Assembly: GCF_000817815.1 (NCBI RefSeq)
Contig: NZ_JPRD01000015.1
Location: 310,001-374,000 of the forward strand
Source: Vibrio owensii CAIM 1854 = LMG 25443
Lineage (GTDB): Bacteria; Pseudomonadota; Gammaproteobacteria; Enterobacterales; Vibrionaceae
Length of the DNA stretch: 64,000 nt
Direction: 5' to 3'
Under the pieces are notes generated by a model. It saw nothing but the letters and a program-made list of their open reading frames with translations. It was not told the DNA's origin and made no database searches. The translations under genes and the position numbers were made by a program. Positions 59,894-64,000 of this stretch are shown here, piece by piece. Position 1 is the first letter of the stretch, and each line of letters starts with the position of its first letter.

Positions 59894-60676
59894 ATGATTT
59901 CATTTGAAAACAAAGATCTAATCTGTCAGGCAGCGATGATTTCAGCTTTGCAGGAAACGCTAAATGAAGGTGACCCGCAAGCGAATTACAACGCCTACCG
60001 CAAAGTAGGAGCTAGCCCTAAGGACGCACTTATAAGCGAACTAGGCATTCGAGTACATGCGGGTTATGAAGACAAAACCTGTGGTGACATAATTGGCATA
60101 ATTGACCAGGACTTTGGTGCGGGTTCATTAGCTGTGAGAACCTTTCTGGAAATGTCCAGTGGAGAGTTCGAACTGATTGATACCAACAAACAAAGCGAAA
60201 TGCTAACTCGTGCCAATGAGTTAGTGAGTCAGGCGGAACAACTAGCGGTACAGATACGAGAGGAGGAAGATGGTCTACCAGTATTTACGACTATCCCGAC
60301 TCCAGAGGTTTCGAAAATCCAATATATTAGAACGCTAAAAGGCGAAGATCTTATTGCCTTAAAAGGTAATAAAATTCTCTCGGCAATTGGTGGGTTCATA
60401 GAAAAGGATTCTAGACCATTTGCTTATTCTGATGCCGCTACATCGTATGCATTTATTGAAGAAGTCTTATCTCAAGTGCCTCAAGACGAAGTTATACTTA
60501 ACGGTAACAACGTAACGGAGGTTGAGATTGGAAATACTTCTATAACCTTATGGATTGGTTCGTATAGCTATGCAATAACGTTTGACGAAATAATATTCTC
60601 ACAAGTAGATTTGAGTTCTCAAACATTAGTTATCGACAGTTCGCTTGGAGAGAAGTTTTCCATCACTACCACCTAA
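59894..60676 (+). CDS. 260-aa hypothetical protein
   Basis: Helical first half, beta-rich second half (NVTEVEIGNTSITLWIGSYS). Acidic. GGAAAG SD. Not recognised. Confidence 0.6.
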   Translation: MISFENKDLICQAAMISALQETLNEGDPQANYNAYRKVGASPKDALISELGIRVHAGYEDKTCGDIIGIIDQDFGAGSLAVRTFLEMSSGEFELIDTNKQSEMLTRANELVSQAEQLAVQIREEEDGLPVFTTIPTPEVSKIQYIRTLKGEDLIALKGNKILSAIGGFIEKDSRPFAYSDAATSYAFIEEVLSQVPQDEVILNGNNVTEVEIGNTSITLWIGSYSYAITFDEIIFSQVDLSSQTLVIDSSLGEKFSITTT

Positions 60677-60695
60677 TAACCTAAATCAAAAACTA

Positions 60696-60763
60696 AACCC
60701 ATGGGGAACCAGGCTTTCCCTTCATGGGGCTGGTTCCTTTCGTATTACATAAAAGGAATCAAT
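60696..60763 (+). promoter_or_regulatory. SD-decoy leader of the 60764 gene
   Basis: 5' arm GGAACCAG, central CTGGTTCC (8 of 8), SD region AAAGGAATCA, which pairs 10 of 10 (one wobble) with TGGTTCCTTT. All three arms differ from GGAACTAC/GTAGTTCC/GGAGCTAC in register, the clearest covariation in the set. Confidence 0.8.
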
Positions 60764-61078
60764 ATGACACTTACAACTACCGACCACAAAAACTATGCAC
60801 TTTCACTAGTTTATCTTGTAGAAGGAATTAACAATCCTTCGGAGTTATCAGAGGACATGGCAATAGGTGGTCATTATGAACTGCTTGAGCATCTATATGA
60901 GGAAGTGGTTCCCATAGCAGAAAGACTATGGATTGAAATGACTGGCGAAGAAGACGCGATAGTAAAGTTATATGAGTTCTATCCGAAGTTGGGTGCATTG
61001 CTTTCAGAGCATAAGCCTGAGTCGAACACTGATATAGAGCGAACAATCAAACTTGCTATCGATAACTATACAAAGTAA
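60764..61078 (+). CDS. 104-aa hypothetical protein (paralogue of the 58201 product)
   Basis: ATG 60764; the upstream in-frame ATG at 60701 lies in the leader. See 58201 for the alignment. Acidic, helical. Confidence 0.65.
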   Translation: MTLTTTDHKNYALSLVYLVEGINNPSELSEDMAIGGHYELLEHLYEEVVPIAERLWIEMTGEEDAIVKLYEFYPKLGALLSEHKPESNTDIERTIKLAIDNYTK

Positions 61079-61161
61079 AACTGTTTAAGATGATGAGGAA
61101 GAGCTTGATCGACATCAACCTTTTTCTTGTCATCATTAGCAGAAATGCGCAGTTAATTGTT

Positions 61162-61191
61162 TGCGTTAAAGTGTACCTGTGGTTTATACTT
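61162..61191 (+). promoter_or_regulatory. possible sigma70 promoter before block-leader H
   Basis: TTGCGT, 18-nt spacer, TATACT. It lies about 45 nt before the start of element H. Confidence 0.45.
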
Positions 61192-61234
61192 CAGAGCGTT
61201 CGTCCGATACTGCAATCGGACTCTTTCCTAAAAA

Positions 61235-61530
61235 ACTAATCTAGCCAGAGGGATGTCCCAGATATGGGTTTTCGAATCTCTGCGCGGGCTTCCTAGCTGT
61301 ACCAAAATATTTTCAACTAGTTTATACGTAAGTACTTTCCTTCGAGAGTACTTACGTATACCACCCTCACTATCTCCCTTGAGATTCTTGTCGCATCGCG
61401 ACATCAATCAACTGATAGTTAGTAAATTTCATTCAACCGCTCAATGAGTTCGTTTTATGAAGTTTTATAGTATCCGCTATGGCCCGGAGACCTCAGTAAT
61501 AAATGCACTGACCTTAACGCATTAACTCAA
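61235..61530 (+). ncRNA. block-leader element H (initial type)
   Basis: CAGAG/CTCTG module with GCGCGGGCTTCC, then the long hairpin TATACGTAAGTACTTTC/GAGAGTACTTACGTATA (61323-61360), 17 of 17 pairs though the bases differ from other copies, GTCGCatcGCGAC (two paired changes from GTCAC/GTGAC), CTGATAGTTAGTAAAT and the tag TAGTATCCGCTATGGCC shared with element A. Confidence 0.68.
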
Positions 61531-61586
61531 TTGAAGTTATTTCAGTACTCTTGAATTAGCTCAACCCAACAATATACACAACTACC

Positions 61587-61652
61587 AACCCTTGAGGGGC
61601 TTTTATCCCCTAAAGGGGTATAAGTCTCTCTTTAAACTCTAAGGAGCTACTT
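61587..61652 (+). promoter_or_regulatory. SD-decoy leader of the 61653 gene
   Basis: GAGGGGCTTTTAT pairs with ATAAGTCTCTC (one bulge); ATAAGT pairs 6 of 6 with ACTTAT just before the ATG, beside the SD AGGAG. Confidence 0.68.
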
Positions 61653-61934
61653 ATGATTTTCTTGTTTGGCTTAATGATCATTGCCTCGATAGTGCTTGTT
61701 TTTCGTGGAACAGCTGCTTATGCACGCTGGAAATTGGCAGAAAAAGAACATGGTTCTTTTGTACATCTGATTTCAATCTACAAAGAAAAAATCAAATCAC
61801 GTCGAATTAAAGAAACAGATAAAACTACATTGGAAGACATCCCAACTTATGTTTTTTCTCCGTACAGAACTGCACCAATAGTGAAGTTTGTACCTTTGTT
61901 TGATTCAGCGTTTTCTTGGAAAAAGCATTATTAA
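61653..61934 (+). CDS. 93-aa membrane-anchored protein
   Basis: N-terminal helix MIFLFGLMIIASIVLVFRGT, then a basic soluble part. Followed after 14 nt by a second membrane-anchored protein with AGGAG. Confidence 0.6.
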   Translation: MIFLFGLMIIASIVLVFRGTAAYARWKLAEKEHGSFVHLISIYKEKIKSRRIKETDKTTLEDIPTYVFSPYRTAPIVKFVPLFDSAFSWKKHY

Positions 61935-61948
61935 TTAGGAGTTTCATT

Positions 61949-62536
61949 ATGCATTGGGAAGAACAATACGCACTAATATTTGGTGGGATATTTTTAGCTA
62001 GTTTGTGTTTCTATCTATATTCAAGCTCTCGCGCTAGTCGAGTTCCTGAAATTGCTAGTAAAATTGCAACTCTAGATGAGACACCTCCAAAACAAGCTAA
62101 GACACCTTATGATATTTACCCTGACCCGGTAAAATTTTTTGGTGCAAATGAAAAGCTTCCACAGTTACCTAGCTTTGATCTTACACGAGCTCAACAAAGA
62201 AATTGCTTTGTTAAGTTGGTGTGGACCAAGCAAGGCTGGAAGATCGATTCATTTAAACAGGAAGAAAAAGCTAAACCTACGGCGCTCAAGTTGCCTCGTA
62301 AGAGAGCGACTAAAGCGAAATTACCGGAAGCTGTTCCGGTTCAACAAGTCGAATCTACAGAACATAATGTATCTGAAGCTCAAACATTGGCTCTTTTAGA
62401 TCAATGCAATGAAGAAAGTTTTGACGTTGAATTAAGTAATATTGAAAAATTACCATCAGTAAATAACGACATTTCCCCAGAACTACAGGAAATGATGTTA
62501 TTAGCTGCGTGTGAAGAAGAGGAGTGTTGTGCATGA
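61949..62536 (+). CDS. 195-aa membrane-anchored protein
   Basis: ATG 61949 (AGGAG 8 nt upstream); the frame extension to 61916 overlaps the previous gene. Helix LIFGGIFLASLCFYLYSS, then a Lys/Pro/Ala-rich middle (LKLPRKRATKAKLPEAV) and an acidic end EACEEEE-type. Not recognised. Its TGA overlaps the next ATG. Confidence 0.6.
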   Translation: MHWEEQYALIFGGIFLASLCFYLYSSSRASRVPEIASKIATLDETPPKQAKTPYDIYPDPVKFFGANEKLPQLPSFDLTRAQQRNCFVKLVWTKQGWKIDSFKQEEKAKPTALKLPRKRATKAKLPEAVPVQQVESTEHNVSEAQTLALLDQCNEESFDVELSNIEKLPSVNNDISPELQEMMLLAACEEEECCA

Positions 62537-62586
62537 GTGTGAACATCATTTTTGACCTGTTAGGTCTACTTTGGCAGATTCTTTAA
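62533..62586 (+). CDS. 17-aa hydrophobic peptide (first copy)
   Basis: MSVNIIFDLLGLLWQIL. ATG overlaps the previous stop (ATGA). It aligns with the peptide at 62697 at 12 of 17 positions with conservative changes at the others, while many third codon positions differ. Confidence 0.6.
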   Translation: MSVNIIFDLLGLLWQIL

Positions 62587-62696
62587 TCTGTTTAAGACCT
62601 ACCGCCCAAAAGGTGTTTAGGTTAAAACTTGTTAAGGTGATCTCTCACAGCGATGTTTGGCGATCATTTCATTAGTTAAGCAAAGGAGTATGTGCC

Positions 62697-62750
62697 ATGA
62701 GTGCAAACATTATCTTGGATATTTTAAGTTTACTTTGGAATATCCTTTAA
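62697..62750 (+). CDS. 17-aa hydrophobic peptide (second copy)
   Basis: MSANIILDILSLLWNIL. AAAGGAG lies 9-10 nt upstream. A helix of this sequence would be amphipathic with one Asp and one Trp. Resembles membrane-active micro-peptides in size only. Confidence 0.6.
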   Translation: MSANIILDILSLLWNIL

Positions 62751-62848
62751 TCCTATCTTATTACATGTGATAGCTGACCATTGGTCGGCTATCCTTGTAT
62801 TTCTCTTTCAGATTGTTGACAGAACCAAAATGAAAAGAGATAATCATC
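62751..62848 (+). promoter_or_regulatory. terminator-like hairpin and consensus promoter
   Basis: ATAGCTGACC-att-GGTCGGCTAT (62770-62792) may end the peptide transcript. TTGACA (62816-62821), 17-nt spacer and GATAAT (62839-62844) form a near-consensus sigma70 promoter leading into element I and the ssb-like gene. Confidence 0.75.
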
Positions 62849-63010
62849 ATGAACACCTACCAAACCAATCGACTTCGATTTAAATTACTTCTCTTGCCAG
62901 AGGGAGGGTCCCCAAAAAGGGTTTTTCAATCTCTGCGCGGGCTTCCTCACTATATCCAAACTAAATCAGTTCTCGCTGAAATATCAAATATCCGTTATCT
63001 AATTATCTAG
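62849..63010 (+). CDS. possible 53-aa peptide carrying the SLRGLP string
   Basis: ATG 62849 lies right after the promoter, with AAGAGA about 9 nt upstream. The frame contains LLLLPEGGSPKRVFQSLRGL then PHYIQT and stops at 63008. It is the better of two candidates (see 51325) for real translation of the module. It may instead be structure only. Confidence 0.4.
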   Translation: MNTYQTNRLRFKLLLLPEGGSPKRVFQSLRGLPHYIQTKSVLAEISNIRYLII

Positions 63011-63315
63011 GTGTATACCTAAGGGCGTTCAAGTTAGTGCTCTTAGCTATGTCAACAAAGAAGGTCTTCACCTCTTATAAGGTGGAGTTCATCTATTACC
63101 TAAGCGTTCTTTTCAAAAGGAGAGCTTTTAGATAACCACCCCTTACTATCTCTTAAGATACCTCCGTCACATTGTGACACCATCTTTCTGATAGTTAGTA
63201 AATTAACGTGCGTGCAAATTTTGGCATAGGTCAAACATGAGCATTAGGCGTGATTTAGCAGATATTCACTGCGGCAATGAAGAACCCGGCCTACATCGGC
63301 AGGTAAAAATTGATA
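62893..63315 (+). ncRNA. block-leader element I (initial type, longest)
   Basis: Module with CAGAG/CTCTG and GCGCGGGCTTCC, a decayed long hairpin near 63015-63055, a TTCACC/AGGTGGA hairpin, then a complete long hairpin (63097-63137), GTCACATTGTGAC and the full tag. Looks like two elements merged. 115 nt identical to element F. Confidence 0.65.
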
Positions 63316-63344
63316 ACAAATCTTAAACATTAATCAAAACACCC

Positions 63345-63419
63345 AACCCTACAGGGGAACTTCATTCCCTTGCAAGGGAGTCGTTCCCTTGTTGTCTATC
63401 TAAATAAGGAGCTACGACT
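63345..63419 (+). promoter_or_regulatory. SD-decoy leader of the ssb-like gene
   Basis: GGGAAC pairs with GTTCCC around an inner ATTCCCTT/AAGGGAGT stem; central GTCGT pairs 5 of 5 with ACGAC and CCTT with AAGG in the SD region AAGGAGCTACGAC. The ACGAC next to the ATG is unique to this copy and matches its own central arm. Confidence 0.74.
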
Positions 63420-64000
63420 ATGGGCATGTTCAGTAATGAAAACACAACTACATTTGGCGGAACAATCGGCAATGTAAATAAAACACAAAATGGCTGTCTC
63501 AAGTTCGGTATCTGTCAAGAATACCCAACAATGGTAGATGGCGTTCCAACCAAAGCTGCTAACTGGCTTAATGTTCTACTTAGTGAAAAACAATCCAAAG
63601 CTTTTGCTGCAAAGATAAAGCGCGGAGATGAAATCACTGTCGAAGGCGAATTGCGGATTACGCAATACAATGGTCATCCATCAATTACATTGTTCGTTAA
63701 GAAGATTGTTAAAATTCGTCCTGGAGAACATCGTGCACTTGTAGGTCTTTACTATGCCTACATGAATAACCCTGAAATGCTTGACATGATTACCAATCAA
63801 GACCTTATGAAAGGTGTTTTGGAAAATACTTTAAGAGCTTTTCAGCAGCGCGGAGGTGTACCACAGAAGGGGCAAAGTGCTCAATCTTCACAACCTCAAG
63901 TCAACCAGTCAACGCCAACGGCACAAGCTCAACCAGCCGCTTCTCAACCAGCCTCACAGCCGGTACAGTCGCAGCCAGTTCAGCATCAGTCACAACCGCA
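63420..64000 (+). CDS. ssb: SSB-like OB-fold protein (3' end outside window)
   Basis: 193 residues visible from ATG 63420. The N-terminal 105 residues have the pattern of a single-stranded-DNA-binding OB fold: GTIGNVNKTQNGCLKFGI, KAANWLNVLLSEKQ, IKRGDEITVEGELRITQYNG, SITLFVKKIVKI. A Gln/Pro/Ser-rich linker follows, as in SSB tails; the C-terminal tip is not visible. It is divergent from E. coli SSB. SSBs are hallmark genes of leading regions of conjugative plasmids, where they coat incoming DNA and counter SOS induction. Confidence 0.8.
   Translation, partial: MGMFSNENTTTFGGTIGNVNKTQNGCLKFGICQEYPTMVDGVPTKAANWLNVLLSEKQSKAFAAKIKRGDEITVEGELRITQYNGHPSITLFVKKIVKIRPGEHRALVGLYYAYMNNPEMLDMITNQDLMKGVLENTLRAFQQRGGVPQKGQSAQSSQPQVNQSTPTAQAQPAASQPASQPVQSQPVQHQSQP

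Noticed and set aside
61253..61447. Open frame of 64 codons across block-leader H
   Set aside because: Same reason: it covers the structured RNA, has no SD, and its counterpart frames are broken in other copies.
37680..63315. CRISPR array or simple tandem repeats
   Set aside because: Repeats are hundreds to thousands of bases apart, are separated by genes, and form multiple different hairpins.

Overview
The window looks like part of a large conjugative plasmid (or an integrative element with plasmid functions) from a marine gammaproteobacterium of the Vibrio / Photobacterium / Shewanella type. The grounds are moderately low GC, a P1/Sop-type ParA and a ParB-like protein, a DarB-like methylase-helicase fusion, an H-NS paralogue, a RecE-like exonuclease, an SSB-like gene, and F/IncH/SXT-type transfer genes in the order S26 peptidase (TraF/TrhF) - TrbC-TraW fusion - TraU - TraN. 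No rRNA, tRNA, CRISPR array, transposase or integrase was seen. The host assignment is inference.

Layout. 0-11 kb (minus strand): partition and maintenance genes, with parA and a truncated partner, a 640-aa ParB-like protein, two small exported proteins and a 1684-aa methylase-helicase. 11-20 kb: a membrane protein, a P-loop protein and an H-NS paralogue; a HAD protein; a three-gene minus-strand operon ending in a GGDEF diguanylate cyclase; a C5 DNA methyltransferase with unusual motif order; a RecE-like nuclease. 20-35.5 kb: a transfer segment with a DsbC-like isomerase, a 1443-aa Ig-like exported protein, the tra genes, twin 41/44-aa membrane peptides, a 1588-aa TraN with a lectin-like insert, and a lipoprotein. 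35.9-37.6 kb: a UvrD-family helicase.

37.6-64 kb is the remarkable part. About 45 small genes, all on the plus strand and mostly unrecognised, are arranged in blocks. Nine copies of a 200-400-nt block-leader element (A-I) separate the blocks. Each is a series of hairpins whose stems are kept while the bases change, followed by a conserved tag. Within blocks, 25 genes carry an individual 5' leader with one logic: a 5' arm that resembles the gene's own Shine-Dalgarno (SD) region, a central arm complementary to that arm, and the real SD, which is also complementary to the central arm. Across copies the arms change together (GGAACTAC/GTAGTTCC/GGAGCTAC; GGAACCAG/CTGGTTCC/GGAATCA; GGGCATTAC/GTAGTGTCC/GGACCTA). 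This predicts two exclusive RNA folds that free or hide the ribosome-binding site. I do not recognise it as a described riboswitch or thermometer.

The gene array includes an SSB-like protein, a YfbR-like nucleotidase, a PAPS-reductase-like protein, a transglutaminase-like protein, an orphan TAXI solute-binding protein, zinc-ribbon proteins, many membrane micro-proteins and two 17-aa peptides. One orientation, an ssb gene and small unknown genes would suit the leading region of a conjugative plasmid, the first DNA to enter a recipient, where burst expression and anti-defence genes are known. That is a hypothesis. The leaders would give coordinated translational control over the whole array.
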